This document shows, piece by piece, positions 21,289 to 31,902 of a stretch of DNA of 64,000 nt. The DNA lies in NCBI GenBank assembly GCA_022575985.1, contig JAKSXM010000014.1:3348001-3412000 (forward strand), read 5' to 3'. This stretch comes from Anagrus nilaparvatae (taxonomy: Eukaryota > Arthropoda > Insecta > Hymenoptera > Mymaridae). The position numbers were made by a program, and so were the translations under genes. The notes under the pieces were generated by a model. It made no database searches, was not told where the DNA came from, and saw nothing but the letters and a program-made list of their open reading frames with translations. Within the stretch, counting starts at the first letter, position 1. Each line of letters opens with the position of its first letter.

Positions 21289-22229
21289 TTAGCTATTAAT
21301 TGAAACGGTGTCAATATTTGTAGGTCAGTAATATCATCATTTAAAGCTAAAAATGACCTTGAATTTAAACAAACCTCAATTTGTTTCAATAATGTATTAA
21401 ATTGATTAAAGGTTAAAATCTGATCTGCAATAACACGTTTTAAATAATACTTAGTTGATTTTACTGATGCTTCCCAGGATCCGCCAAAATTAGGAGCTGC
21501 AGGTGGATTAAAATGCCAAGTTACATTTTCATACTTAAGAACATGCGTAATATCTTTCATATGTTCAGAAGATTTTTTGAATAAATTAGAAATTTCTTTA
21601 GCGGCACCCACAAATGCCTTAATCAGAATATAAATTAAGACATTCACCTCTAGTATAGTAAATCTACGAAATGCAGCGATAAAATCTGCACTATCATAGC
21701 TCTCAACTAATTCAAGATGAATAGCACGAGTATTTAAGCAAATAAATAATGCAATATATCTTTTATAAGTCTTTATACCACGATATTTAGATGCTTTTAT
21801 ATTAAATGGGCCTGCATAATCTACACCTACATGAGAAAAGACATCTAAACCTGATTTAAGTCTAAGAGAAGGCAAATTTCCCATTTTTTGATACAATGTG
21901 CTACCTCTATATCTTAAACAAGTTACACATTCTCTAATACATTTTTTAATAAAATATCGACCTTTTAAAACCCAACATTGTTGAGGTAAAGTAACTAAAG
22001 ATAATTTTAAACCACCATGGATTGTTTGAATGTAATGTACACGACGAGCTATCAAATACGACAAATGCGAATCATATGGTAAGATGAATGGATGCATTTC
22101 ATCGTGATGTAATAATACATTACTCAATCTACCACCTACTCTTAATAAATTATCTTCAACATAGGGATCTAAATTTAACAAATTGTCAGTGGGTTCTAAA
22201 TGTCCTGATTTAGAAAATGATATAAATTG
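21289..22229 (-). pseudogene. BEL/Pao integrase, zinc-binding and catalytic region
   Basis: A 5' part with LLRVGGRL, HPFILP and HLSYLIARRVHYIQTIHGG, then the CxxC (CVTCLR) of the HHCC zinc domain. The DDE core follows: HVGVDYAGPF (first Asp), RAIHLELVESYDSADFIAAF and NFGGSWEASVKSTKYYLKRV (catalytic Glu). It ends at LTPFQLIA, where FB2 is inserted. It is in the same frame as the RT part and separated from it by a single in-frame TAG (22230-22232). It catalyses cDNA insertion in intact relatives; here it is interrupted. Confidence 0.85.
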
Positions 22230-24326
22230 CTAATAGTAATATATATGTTGAACCAAGAATATACATACCAATTTAGCTCTGCTAATTTCAAGAACATTTA
22301 ACCTTTCCTGTGTTTCGTAAATATTATCACAAAACCACTTATTAGCAAATAAATTAGATTTATTTAATATCGGCGATTTTGTTTTAATAAGTAATTTAGA
22401 TATGAATCGAAGAACATAACCCATAACTGTAAGTAATTTATTTATACTAGAATATTTATTAATAATTTCCATATCACCATATTTTGAAACAACAGAATTA
22501 GTCTCATTAACATAACTACAAATATGTAAACTTATAGTATCAACTATTTCCACATTATTAGGTTCAGAAATAAATTGTAATGGTTCACTATTATCATTAA
22601 TCCAACTTGGACCTTTCCAACATAAATCAAAATTAATAAATTCGTCAACAGATAAGTCACGTGATGCACAATCAGCGGGATTTTCCTTAGATTTTACGTG
22701 ACGCCACTGAGCTTGAGGAACATAATTATGAATTTTTGAACTTCTATTTCCAATATAAATTTTCCATTTAGATGGATGATCACGTAACCAATAAAGAACA
22801 TCTTTAGAATCAGTCCATAAATGAACAGAACATTCAGGAAAATCTAAATCAAATAATAATTTTTTAACTAATCTTGCCAATAAAAAGGCTGCACAGAGAA
22901 CTTTTTTAATTGGAGCAACTTTAGTTTTTGATTGTAAAATATTTACAAAAGTTTCACCATTAACATAAATTAATCTCAAATAAACTACTGCATAAGCTGA
23001 CTTGGAAGCATCTGCAAAGCCATGTAATTCTATTATGGGCACTCCCGGAGAAAAATTAAGCCAACGGTTAATTTTTATCGAATTAATTAAATCTAACTTA
23101 CTATACCATGATATGCAATCACTAACTAAATAATCGGGTAATTGAGAGTCCCAAGTTAATTTAAGCAACCATAGTTTTTGCATAAATATTTTAGCAGTTA
23201 TAATTACTGGGGCAAGTAACCCAAGAGGATCAAAAAGTTTAGCAATATTTTCTAAAACTTGTCTTTTAGATAATTTTTTCCTTAATTCTTCAATATTAGA
23301 TAAGTTTATTTGAAAAAAGAAAAAATCTTCTTTAGGATTCCATTTTAAACCTAATATACCTGAAGCAAAATTTTCATTAATTTTAGAATCTGAGAGAGCT
23401 CTATCATTAATATCAATTGATTCTAAGATTTTTTGGTTATTAGATAAGTATTTATGAAGTTTAAAACCTCCTAATTTACAAATAGATTTAAATTGATTTA
23501 TTTTTTCTAATGTTTCTTCAATGGTATGTCCACCAGATATGGAATCATCCATATACACTACATTATTTATAATATCAGCTCCTTGAGGATATTTTGATTT
23601 TTCATCTTCAGCCAGTTGTTTTAAACAATGAATGGCCAAATAAGGGCTTGATACTAAACCATAAGTTACAGTATTAAGTACATAAATTTTAATAGGTTGA
23701 GATTTATTTTCTCTCCAAATAATAGCTTGATAAAATTGATCATTAGGATGTATGAGTATTTGCCTGTACATTTGTTTAATATCACTAATGAACACAAATT
23801 TATATTTTCTCCACGAAATAATTAAACTGGTTAAATCTTTGAGAAGATTTTCGCCAGTATGACAAACTTCATTTAAGGATAGACCGTTAGAAGTTTCTGA
23901 TGATCCATTAAAATCATTTCTATATTTAGTAGTAAAATGATCTTCCCTTAAAATACCATGCCAAGGAATAAAATATTTACAATTTAAAATTTCAGAAGAA
24001 TCAATTTCTCTCATATGACCTTTTTCTAAATAATCAATAAAGAATTCAATACACGTATTATGAAACCTTTTATCTTTATCAAATTTACCTTCCATTGATT
24101 TAAAAATTTTAAGATCACGTTCATATGAGCCAGGAAAAATAATTTTTGATTTGTCAATATTAAATGGCAAAAATACCATAAATCTACTGTCAGAAGTCCT
24201 ACAACAAGTTTTTTGAAAAAACTCTTCATTTGCTAACTCTGAATCAGTAAGAATTTTTTTATTCGGAAATTCTTCTTGTTGCCAAAATTTTTGTAACAAT
24301 GTATCAATTTTTATTTCATCAGACAT
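22230..24326 (-). pseudogene. BEL/Pao reverse transcriptase and RNase H region
   Basis: About 698 codons. The N-terminal linker has DTLLQKFWQQEEFP. RT motifs include FVFISDIKQMYRQILIHP, then IYVLNTVTYGLVSSPYLAIH and the catalytic YMDD (NNVVYMDDSISGG). LFDPLGLLAPVIITAKIFMQ follows, typical of BEL/Pao, then an RNase H-like region with GFADASKSAYAVVYLR and LWTDSKDVLYWLR, and NPADCASR. The frame is long and nearly intact, but it starts after a frameshift (about 24326) from the protease frame and ends at an in-frame TAG. It is the best-preserved part of the element. Confidence 0.9.
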
Positions 24327-24942
24327 ATGATAAACTAATATAGATTTTTTCTTTTACTGGATTTTCAGTATCACCTGAAACTTTCCAAGCAAGTAAAGTT
24401 TTTTGAGCAATTGGCTCATTTTCTTTACCTTTTTTAACATTACTTTGAATTATTTTTGAACAAATAGAAGTCCCTAATAATATATCTACACGATTATTGC
24501 ATAAATATTCAGGATCTGACAATTTTAATTTTTCCAAATGAGTATAATGTATTTTAGATGTAACATTTGGAGCATAGTTTGAAATACGAGGTAAAACCTA
24601 AGCATACAAATTACAAACAAAATTAGAATCAAAATTAGGACAAATATTTATATTAACGTATTTTTTACAAGTACAATTTTTATTTCCTCCCACACCAGAA
24701 ATTGGTAAATCGATAGATTTATACTTCAAATTCAAACTTTGACACAAAAACTCCGACACAAACGACGATTGAGAACATTGATCAATCAAGGCACGCACTG
24801 TAATAAAATTACCCTCAACTTCAGAATAAACCTTTACAATGGCAGTAGCCAATAATACCGAATTAGAAAACGAACACAAGATGAGTAACATGCTCTGATT
24901 GGTCAGAATTCTCCTCGTTTGTATCATCAATTGTTTGGTCAT
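24327..24942 (-). pseudogene. BEL/Pao aspartic protease region, altered active site
   Basis: Two open stretches in one frame (24598-24942 and 24319-24537) are separated by a stop. The first contains VRALIDQCSQSSFVSEFLC. BEL/Pao proteases have a D-S/T-G triad at this point, and here it reads D-Q-C, so the active site is lost. The second contains DPEYLCNNRVDILLGTSI, the family's substrate-flap-like block (usually R(I/V)DLLLG). The protease would normally cut the Gag-Pol polyprotein. Confidence 0.75.
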
Positions 24943-25159
24943 TTACATTAGCATTTTCAATTTCAGTAGTAACATGAGAAGAGGATTCACCATATGATTT
25001 TTTTGCAATATGTAACGTAATATGGCGTTTACCATTACAAATTTTACAACGATTTTTTGATTGACACTTTAAAATTGTATGTAAATTTAAACAATTTGTA
25101 CAACGATTTTTATTTATTACAAATTGTTTACGTTCTTCAACCGATTTATATTTATACAT
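24863..25159 (-). pseudogene. BEL/Pao Gag zinc-knuckle region
   Basis: CTNCLNLHTILKCQSKNRCKIC-type cysteine pattern followed by GKRHITLH: CxxC...H...C and CxxC...H, matching the C-terminal Gag zinc knuckles of BEL/Pao. The frame differs from both the upstream Gag frame and the downstream protease frame (it overlaps the latter at 24863-24942), so frameshifts lie on each side. It would bind element RNA in intact copies. Confidence 0.75.
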
Positions 25160-25194
25160 ATCGCAATATGAAAATAAGTGAGGTCCATTACAAA

Positions 25195-26262
25195 TTATAC
25201 AGCCATTAGTGCTTCAGATTTGCTTTCTGATTCAGGTTTACCTTCACCATGAATTTTATTTGAATTACTAACAATATTAAAAGAAGATGATTTATTCGAT
25301 TTATTAAAATTTGAATTGCCAAAATTAGAATTATTATTTTTTTTATAAGAATCTTTTAAAGATTCCAAAATAATTATTCGACTTTCAATAAATTTTTCCA
25401 TTTCAACAAAAGAATGAGGATCTTAAGAATTCGCCAAGGTACCTAAATATTTTTCCCATTGCTTACGAGTTTGAGGATCAAACAAATTTACAGTATGAAA
25501 TACTAAGAAATCATCCCAATGTTTGGTTTCACGTTTAAGTAATGATAGTGCTTGAATGGGAGTTATTATACAAGTTAAAATACGTTTTAATTCAAATGAA
25601 GATTCCTTTTTCATAGGATTTAAATTAAAAATTTTACTAAGATGAGAAGAAACTAGTCTCCTTTTATTATCATATTTATCAACAAGTTTCTGTCAAAAAA
25701 TTTCAAAATTTTCACCTGTGATAGAATATGATTTAACCAATTGTAAAGGTTCACCCTCTAAGCTGGTTATTAGATAATGTAATTATGATACTTTAGATAA
25801 ATTAATTTTATCACCAACTAGTGTGCTGAATAAATCTTTAAAATGTTCCCATTGGGTATAATCACCTTTAAATTTAGGAACTTAAATTCTGGGTAATCTT
25901 TCAGAATCCTCTGAACTTATAAAAGATTCATTACGCATTGTTGAATTGTGAGTAATATGAGTAGAATTTATATTTTCAGAATGCTTAGCAATAAATTCAG
26001 CAAATAAACTTTTATTTTTTAAATAATTTTGCTCTACTTTTGAAAAAAAATCCTGTTTAATATAATGAGTTTTTTTACTATTGGGTAATTTTAAAATTTC
26101 ATAATAATTATTCTCATAATGTATCCACAATTCGTTTAAATTTTCAAGTCTAGTTTTACAAGTGAAAATATTTTTTGCAAAATCAGTTTCAAATATATTG
26201 TAAGAGTTTTTTATTATCAGAGAAATAAAATCTTGCTCTTCGTATAGGTAATAATTAGCCAT
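25195..26262 (-). pseudogene. BEL/Pao Gag, several in-frame stops
   Basis: One frame carries the whole N-terminal Gag (DUF1759-like). It opens with MANYYLYEEQDF at 26262 and contains NELWIHYENNYYEIL, YLKNKSLFAEFIAKH and, right after a stop at 25882, VPKFKGDYTQWEHFKDLF. The stops are TAA (about 25882), TAA (about 25790) and TGA (about 25695), plus one after 25423. In-frame stretches between them are 25423-25614 and 25195-25401 (Ser/Asn-rich). Decayed by point mutation without loss of colinearity. Confidence 0.85.
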
Positions 26263-26704
26263 TTTTTATTAAATAAATCTATGATAATTTCAAATATCAA
26301 AATATCAAAACAATTTTAAAATTAAAAAATCGATTCAATTTCAATGAAAATATTTCAAATTTTATTAATGCTAATAATCCTATTTCAATTAAACAAATAT
26401 TTAATCAAATATCAAACAAATAGAATAATTTTATTAGACAATAACAAAACTTTATTAAAATTTAAATTTAAATCTAAACTTAATCAATGTTGTTTTATTT
26501 TTTTAGAATTATTTTAATAAATAAATAAGTAATTGCAATAGGGTCATTAATTGAATCAATTTAACTTCAAGCAAAATTTGAGTTAAAAAATTAATACTAT
26601 AGTGCATTTATATTAATAAATATTATAAACAAAAAATACTTTTGATAAATTAAAAAATATAACAGAATTATGATTCATTTAAATAAACAATAAAATAATT
26701 AATA
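26263..26704. other. AT-rich leader/LTR-side sequence of the BEL/Pao element
   Basis: Strongly AT-rich (AATAAATA- and CAAATAT-type), upstream of Gag on the minus strand. It is continuous with 30898 onward if the LINE is removed. No coding region; no tRNA primer site was identified. Confidence 0.4.
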
Positions 26705-26719
26705 ATATGAATTAAATCA
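26705..26719. repeat. target-site duplication of the R1-like LINE, left copy
   Basis: ATATGAATTAAATCA, repeated exactly at 30883-30897 after the poly(A) tail. Confidence 0.92.
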
Positions 26720-26720
26720 G

Positions 26721-27584
26721 GGAAAACCCCAGGAGAAATGGAAAGAAGCCAAGAAGAAGGCAAAGAGGAATAAGCCGAAAGCGAAGCAGCAGAGCGAAAA
26801 GCTCAAAGTGGAGGAACCTCAAAAACCGAGGCGGAAACGCAGGTTTAGGAGAAGGAAGGAAGCCTTCCAGATTACTCCGGCGGCGGGAAAAAGCTACGAG
26901 GAAACGCTCCTTGAATTAAAGAGGAGCGTGAACCTCGAAGAGTCCGGCACAAGGGTCCACCGGATAAGGAAAACGCAGAACGGCAGCGTCCTTATAGAAC
27001 TGGAGGCCATTGAGGACAGGCAAAAGCTTGAAGAAGCAGTTAAGGCAGTCACGGGCCCTGAGTCAAATGATCGTGACATGATACCCACTCTAAAACTCGA
27101 AATTCGAGATTTGGACGGGGTCACTAATGAGCAAGAGATTCAGGCAGCTGTCGCCAAGGCTGTAGGTCTTGAAAATGGCGACCTATTCCAGGTCACCATT
27201 TTCAAAACCAAAGGTACAGCAAGCCAGATGGCTGTGGTAGACCTGCTTGAGGCCGACGCTTTGCGCCTGGCCAAAAAGGGCAAAATCCAGATTGGCTGGG
27301 CATCAAGCAGAGTGCGCCTCCGTGCGGATGCTCGACGCTGCTTCAAATGTCTGGGCTATGGGCATAGTCAATATGTCTGTAAAGGCCCAGACAGAAGTAA
27401 GGCGTGTCTTAAATGCGGCGAAAATGGCCACAAAAGGACGGAATGTGACAAAGAGAAGCCCAAGTGCTTCCTTTGCACGTCCAGAAAGGATAAGTGCTCG
27501 ACGGAGCACTATCCTGGTGAGGGAAACTGCCCCAGCTACCGGGAGGCTCTGGCTTTGGCGAGAAGCAGGTGTCATCGGAAATGA
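26721..27584 (+). CDS. LINE ORF1 (Gag-like, three CCHC knuckles), 5'-truncated
   Basis: RNA-binding ORF1 protein of the R1/TRAS-type LINE, which packages element RNA. About 287 codons are open from the insertion boundary without a start; the first ~60 residues are very Lys/Arg-rich (KEAKKKAKRNKPK, KPRRKRRFRRRK). A central RRM-like region contains VHRIRKTQNGSVLIELEA. Three zinc knuckles lie near the C-terminus: CFKCLGYGHSQYVC, CLKCGENGHKRTEC and a CFLCTSRKDKC...C variant, then NCPSYREALALAR. The stop TGA overlaps the ORF2 start as ATGA (27581-27584), which points to termination-reinitiation. Confidence 0.88.
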   Translation, partial: GKPQEKWKEAKKKAKRNKPKAKQQSEKLKVEEPQKPRRKRRFRRRKEAFQITPAAGKSYEETLLELKRSVNLEESGTRVHRIRKTQNGSVLIELEAIEDRQKLEEAVKAVTGPESNDRDMIPTLKLEIRDLDGVTNEQEIQAAVAKAVGLENGDLFQVTIFKTKGTASQMAVVDLLEADALRLAKKGKIQIGWASSRVRLRADARRCFKCLGYGHSQYVCKGPDRSKACLKCGENGHKRTECDKEKPKCFLCTSRKDKCSTEHYPGEGNCPSYREALALARSRCHRK

Positions 27585-30574
27585 TCAAGGTTCTCCAAGG
27601 GAACATGCGACACGCACGGGAAGCTGGTGCATTGTTGGATCAAATTGCTCGCGAAGAGGATGCAAATATCCTCTTACTAAGCGAGCAATATTACAACATG
27701 AACCACAAGTACTGGCTTTCCGATGACACTGGCTGCTGCGCCATATGGCTTCGAGGCAGAGCCCAAACGTCCCTTACCCAACAAGGGAAAGGGAATTGCC
27801 ACGTCTGGGCCAAGTGCGGGGAGACAACTTATATAAGTTGCTATCTCTCTCCAAACGACAACTCGGCAGAGCTGGCCACAAAGCTGGCCAGCATCGAGAA
27901 CACGGTCCGAACGGTGACTGGTCGCATCATCCTTGGTGGAGACTTCAACGCCAGGGCTCTGGAATGGGGGATGCCAACGACTAATCCCAGGGGACGAATG
28001 GTGCTTGAAATGGCCACTAGGTGCAAACTAGTGGTCCAGAATAGAGGCAACAGGCCTACCTACGAGAGGCCGGGTTGGGGCGTCTCTATCCCGGACATAA
28101 CCTTCGCTACAGATGCTGCGTCCGGGAGAATAGGCGACTGGAGGGTGATGGATGATCAATACAATGGTAGTGATCATCATTACATCGCCTTCCGGGTATT
28201 GGAAGGAAACTCACAACGACCTCCGTACAGGAGGCGCCCCCTGGGTTGGAACGTTCCAAAAATGGACGAAGATAGATTCGAGGAGTATCTTCGAATCGAG
28301 TCACCGTCCATCCCTGCTTGGCATGGAGGGGCCACAAGTCCCCATGAGGCTGAAATCTTAGTTAAGAAAGTAACGTCTCTATTATGCGGGGCTTGTGATG
28401 CCTCGATGCCTCGCCGCAGGCCCTGGAAAGGGAGAAAGCCAGTGTACTGGTGGACTCCCGAAATAGCTGAGCTCCGGAAGGAATGCCACAGGACACGACG
28501 AAAGGCGCAAAGAGCGCGGGACAGACCTGAGGCTGCCGTGCTTTCTCAGGAACACAAGGACGCCAAACACCGGCTGGCCAAGGCCATCCGTCAAAGCAAG
28601 GCCCGATGTCTGTGTTCATTACGCGATGATGTAAACAAAGACCCCTGGGGCCTAGGTTACAAAGTCGTAATGGGCAAGTTAAACCGGGGGTCCGACAACA
28701 TGATGGACGCGGCGTCGACTGAACGGATCGTCGGTGCTCTCTTCCCTGAAAGGCCCATCCGGGAAAACCCGGTTGAGGTGATACCCAGGGAGGAAGTGCC
28801 GCTGTTCAGCGAAGGCGAGATGGTCAAGGCCATAAAGGCCATGAAAAATGGTAAGGCGCCGGGGCCGGACGGGATACCAGCGGAAGTGCTCAAAAGAGCG
28901 GTTAAAGTAATCCCTGGTATCCTGTTAAACATGTTCAATGCGTGTTTGGTGGCTGGAGTGTTCCCAAAGCAGTGGAAGGTGGCACGTCTCGTGCTCTTGA
29001 ACAAGGGCAAGGGAGGAGCCCCGGACTCTCCATCATCTTACAGACCTTTGTGTATGTTAAATACCATTGGTAAGGTGATGGAGAGTATGCTCCGGGCAAG
29101 GCTCAGAAGGGCAATCGAGGAGGGCGGTGGTCTCTCCGAGGAGCAGCATGGCTTTCGTGAAGGGCATTCCACGATAGACGCCATCCGGCGTGTCGTGGAT
29201 ACCGTAAAGGCTGAGAGGGAAAAGCGGCCTGCAATTCGCAAGGACGTCCTTCTGGTAACGCTGGACGTCAAAAACGCTTTCAACTCGGCCAGGTGGGATG
29301 ACATGATCCGGTCTCTCGAGTACGATTTCCAGATACCCAGCTATCTGGGTAACGTACTAAAGGATTACCTGCGGGACCGGAGACTGCTCTACGACACGCT
29401 CGATGGAAGGCGTGAAAGGGTTTTGAGTGCAGGCATCGCGCAGGGCTCGGTTCTTGGACCGGACCTGTGGAATGCCTTTTACGATGGCTTGTTGCGCGTC
29501 CACCTCCCGGAAGGAGTTTCCCTGATCGGGTACGCCGACGACGTGGCCCTGACCATAACTGGCAGGGACATGGAAGTGACCCAGGAAAGGTTGAATCTAG
29601 TCATGAGACGGATCAACCTCTGGATGGGCGATCACGGGCTCCAGCTTGCGATCCCAAAAACGGAGATTGTACTGCTGACCCGTCGAAGGGTTCCCACCGA
29701 CTTCGATGTAATTATCGACGACGGCGGAAACCCTCACACGATCCGAACCAGAACATCGGTGAAATACCTGGGAGTTCAGCTTGATAACAAGCTGACCTTC
29801 TGGGAGCAATTTCAGAGGTCGTGTGAAAAGGCAGCGTCGGTCGCATCCTCCCTGTCAAGGCTCATGGCCAACATTGGGGGACCCAAACCAGGGAAGCGAA
29901 GGCTCCTGATGTCAGTCGTCAACTCTGTCCTGCTTTACGGATCAGAAGTCTGGGCGAAGACCACAGAAATTGCCAAGTACAGACATAAGATATCGTCTGT
30001 ACAGAGGCAAGCGGCAGTGAGGATCGCCTGCGCGTACCATACGGTATCGCTCGAGGCGATCCAGGTTGTTGCTTCGGTGATACCCATCGACCTGCTAGCG
30101 TTGGAGCGGAAATTCATCTACGAGAGCGTAGATGAGCGCGAAGTGGCTTCCACTCGCGCCCGCTTCAACTCTATGAAAGCATGGAATAAACGATGGAAAA
30201 AGAACCAAGAGAAGAATGCTCTATGGACGCGCAGACTGATCTCAAACCTGCAGGCATGGATGGGACGACAGCATGGGGAGGTGGATTTCCACCTTACCCA
30301 GTTCTTAACCGGACACGGGTATTTCCGTGTCATGTTGAGGCATTGGCATAAGGTGGCAACAGAGGAGTGCTTGCACTGCCCAGGCGAGAAGGATACAGTA
30401 GAGCACACATTCTTCGAATGTGTTCGCTACTCGGGGGGGCGCCCGCCCTTCCCGATTTGGAGGCCGGAGACGGTGGTCCCGGAAATGCTACGGAGTTCCG
30501 AAAACTGGAACAAAGTAGCAGAGTACGTAAGGGCCACCTTGTTGAAGAAAAAGGAGGAGGGCTTTCTATCGTAG
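27581..30574 (+). CDS. LINE ORF2: endonuclease, reverse transcriptase, C-terminal zinc knuckle
   Basis: About 997 codons, uninterrupted. The start is taken as the ATG at 27581, overlapping the ORF1 stop; upstream in-frame codons belong to ORF1 in another frame. The apurinic-like endonuclease spans about residues 1-220, with VLQGNMRHA, LLLSEQYY, IILGGDFNARALEWG and the catalytic SDHHYIAF. The reverse transcriptase is in the middle, with KAPGPDGIPAEVLK, SSYRPLCMLNTIGK, VTLDVKNAFNSARW, GIAQGSVLGPDLWN and the catalytic YADD (GYADDVALT). The thumb has VKYLGVQLD. A C-terminal CxxC...H...C knuckle (CLHCPGEKDTVEHTFFEC) precedes the end. The domain set and motifs fit the R1/TRAS/Waldo group of target-primed LINEs. 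All catalytic residues seen are intact. Confidence 0.92.
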   Translation: MIKVLQGNMRHAREAGALLDQIAREEDANILLLSEQYYNMNHKYWLSDDTGCCAIWLRGRAQTSLTQQGKGNCHVWAKCGETTYISCYLSPNDNSAELATKLASIENTVRTVTGRIILGGDFNARALEWGMPTTNPRGRMVLEMATRCKLVVQNRGNRPTYERPGWGVSIPDITFATDAASGRIGDWRVMDDQYNGSDHHYIAFRVLEGNSQRPPYRRRPLGWNVPKMDEDRFEEYLRIESPSIPAWHGGATSPHEAEILVKKVTSLLCGACDASMPRRRPWKGRKPVYWWTPEIAELRKECHRTRRKAQRARDRPEAAVLSQEHKDAKHRLAKAIRQSKARCLCSLRDDVNKDPWGLGYKVVMGKLNRGSDNMMDAASTERIVGALFPERPIRENPVEVIPREEVPLFSEGEMVKAIKAMKNGKAPGPDGIPAEVLKRAVKVIPGILLNMFNACLVAGVFPKQWKVARLVLLNKGKGGAPDSPSSYRPLCMLNTIGKVMESMLRARLRRAIEEGGGLSEEQHGFREGHSTIDAIRRVVDTVKAEREKRPAIRKDVLLVTLDVKNAFNSARWDDMIRSLEYDFQIPSYLGNVLKDYLRDRRLLYDTLDGRRERVLSAGIAQGSVLGPDLWNAFYDGLLRVHLPEGVSLIGYADDVALTITGRDMEVTQERLNLVMRRINLWMGDHGLQLAIPKTEIVLLTRRRVPTDFDVIIDDGGNPHTIRTRTSVKYLGVQLDNKLTFWEQFQRSCEKAASVASSLSRLMANIGGPKPGKRRLLMSVVNSVLLYGSEVWAKTTEIAKYRHKISSVQRQAAVRIACAYHTVSLEAIQVVASVIPIDLLALERKFIYESVDEREVASTRARFNSMKAWNKRWKKNQEKNALWTRRLISNLQAWMGRQHGEVDFHLTQFLTGHGYFRVMLRHWHKVATEECLHCPGEKDTVEHTFFECVRYSGGRPPFPIWRPETVVPEMLRSSENWNKVAEYVRATLLKKKEEGFLS

Positions 30575-30882
30575 ATTGCTCTCCTGTCACTAGGCAGGGG
30601 GAAGGCAGCGGCCAGTTGCCTAGGCTGCGCGTCCCAAACTGAAGTTATACCTGAAAAGGGAGTTCCGGTTTGGGACAAACAAGCGCAGGGGGTTTAAAGT
30701 GTGTTTATCCAGTAAGAATCTGGGGCGTAGCCGGCGACCGAGTTCGTCGGTGGTCTCCCAGTTGTGCACTTTGTGCAACTGGGCGGTCATGGAAATTTGC
30801 GGGTCTTTAAGGCCCGCAAACACTCCATGGCTGATGTAAGATTCACATATTTCCCATAAAAAAAAAAAAAAAAAAAAAAAAA
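30575..30882 (+). other. LINE 3' UTR and poly(A) tail
   Basis: GC-rich 3' untranslated region with hairpin-forming segments (GCACTTTGTGC; TTTGCGGG...GCCCGCAAA), ending in an uninterrupted A-run 30858-30882 directly before the target-site duplication. Confidence 0.85.
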
Positions 30883-30897
30883 ATATGAATTAAATCA

Positions 30898-31453
30898 AAT
30901 AGACAATAATAATTAATTAAATCAAATAGGTAACAAATCATAAAACTGTATAATAAATATTTAGTATTATTTGTTTACTGTTCAATAATAAGCACCATTA
31001 ATATTAATAAAAACGATAACAGATATTTGCCAAGATCAATTTTAATTAAATATATCCCTATTAATAAATTAATTAATTTTTTTAATAATATCAAATAAGA
31101 TACCGCAATATAAATTATTACGAAGGCCATAAAAAATTAATACTTATATTATGTGGGTTGATCATTACACATGCATACACATACCAAAAAAAGAACAAAC
31201 AAATAATTTACTTTAATTTTTACATTGAAATTTATTAATGTTTTAAATAAATAATTGAAATTATCATTAAATATCAAAATAACAATAAGAAACTTCTTAA
31301 AGTCAAATTAGTAAAATTTTAACTACATTTAAGTTTAATTATAAGTTTTAAATAAGTTTATGATAATTTCAAATAATTAGATAATTTTTCAAATAAATTG
31401 TAAGAAAATCAAAATTTTATTTTATAATAATAATAATTTTAAAATTACTAATA
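30898..31453. other. AT-rich sequence, probable continuation of the BEL/Pao 5' region
   Basis: No coding or repeat structure beyond AT-richness. It lies between the LINE and the TTAA-flanked element. Confidence 0.4.
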
Positions 31454-31555
31454 TTAAGGGTCCTTTGCGCTAAATATGACGATTTTTTAGGTAAGGATTG
31501 TGAAGAGACTGTTACAGATTTTTGAGTAAATGTTTGTTTATTCTTTTATTTAAGT

Positions 31556-31740
31556 ATTGTATTACACGCCTCTTCCTCATGATCAACTGTAATCCCATCT
31601 ATATTCGTGCCATCAAACCACCAGTTTTTAAAGTAGGTAAAACAAATTTTTTTCCCGTTTTACCTACTGGGTGTACTTACTCGTTCTCGCCTTCGACGCA
31701 TCATTCTTCTTTTTGGTGCCGTCAAGACCACACGTATAAG
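31556..31740 (+). repeat. DIRS left inverted terminal repeat
   Basis: TTGTATTACACGCCTCTTCC, then GTGCCATCAAACCACCAG and ACTTACTCGTTCTCGCCTTC, are found inverted at 36890-37075 with scattered differences. Confidence 0.88.
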
Positions 31741-31902
31741 TTAAAATATCTCGCTCAAGTTCAAAAGAAAATATTGTTGAATTATTAAAAATTGCTCAAA
31801 GAAAACTGGAAAAAAGAAAAGAGCCATACGAGAGATCTCGTAAAGAACTACACGAGAAATCTCGTCATAAAAGCCGTTCAAGGAGTCCTGTAAAAGATAA
31901 GT

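Larger units (their letters stand above)
17973..26262 (-). mobile_element. decayed BEL/Pao LTR retrotransposon, interrupted by two fold-backs
   Basis: Order on the minus strand is Gag (26262 to about 25195), zinc knuckles, protease, reverse transcriptase, RNase H and integrase (stop TAA at 17973-17975), the standard BEL/Pao gene order. The frame is broken by several in-frame stops and at least two frameshifts. The integrase is split by insertions at 18314-20260 and 20289-21288. LTRs were not identified with confidence, so these bounds are those of the coding region. Sequences at 26263-26704 and 30898-31453 are probably the 5' leader/LTR, separated by the LINE insertion. Confidence 0.85.
26720..30882 (+). 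mobile_element. R1-clade-like non-LTR retrotransposon, 5'-truncated, both frames open
   Basis: A 4.16-kb insertion bounded by a 15-bp target-site duplication, ending in a ~24-A tail. ORF1 is open from the first base, so the insertion is 5'-truncated within ORF1; ORF2 is complete. Its GC content is far above the surroundings, which with the exact duplication and undamaged frames indicates a recent insertion. R1 proper targets 28S rDNA; this copy sits in AT-rich repeat sequence, so it is either a sequence-non-specific relative or an off-target event. Confidence 0.92.

Noticed and set aside
27303..30823. Many additional open frames on both strands across the R1-like LINE.
   Set aside because: They are shadows of ORF1 and ORF2 in GC-rich sequence where stops are rare.
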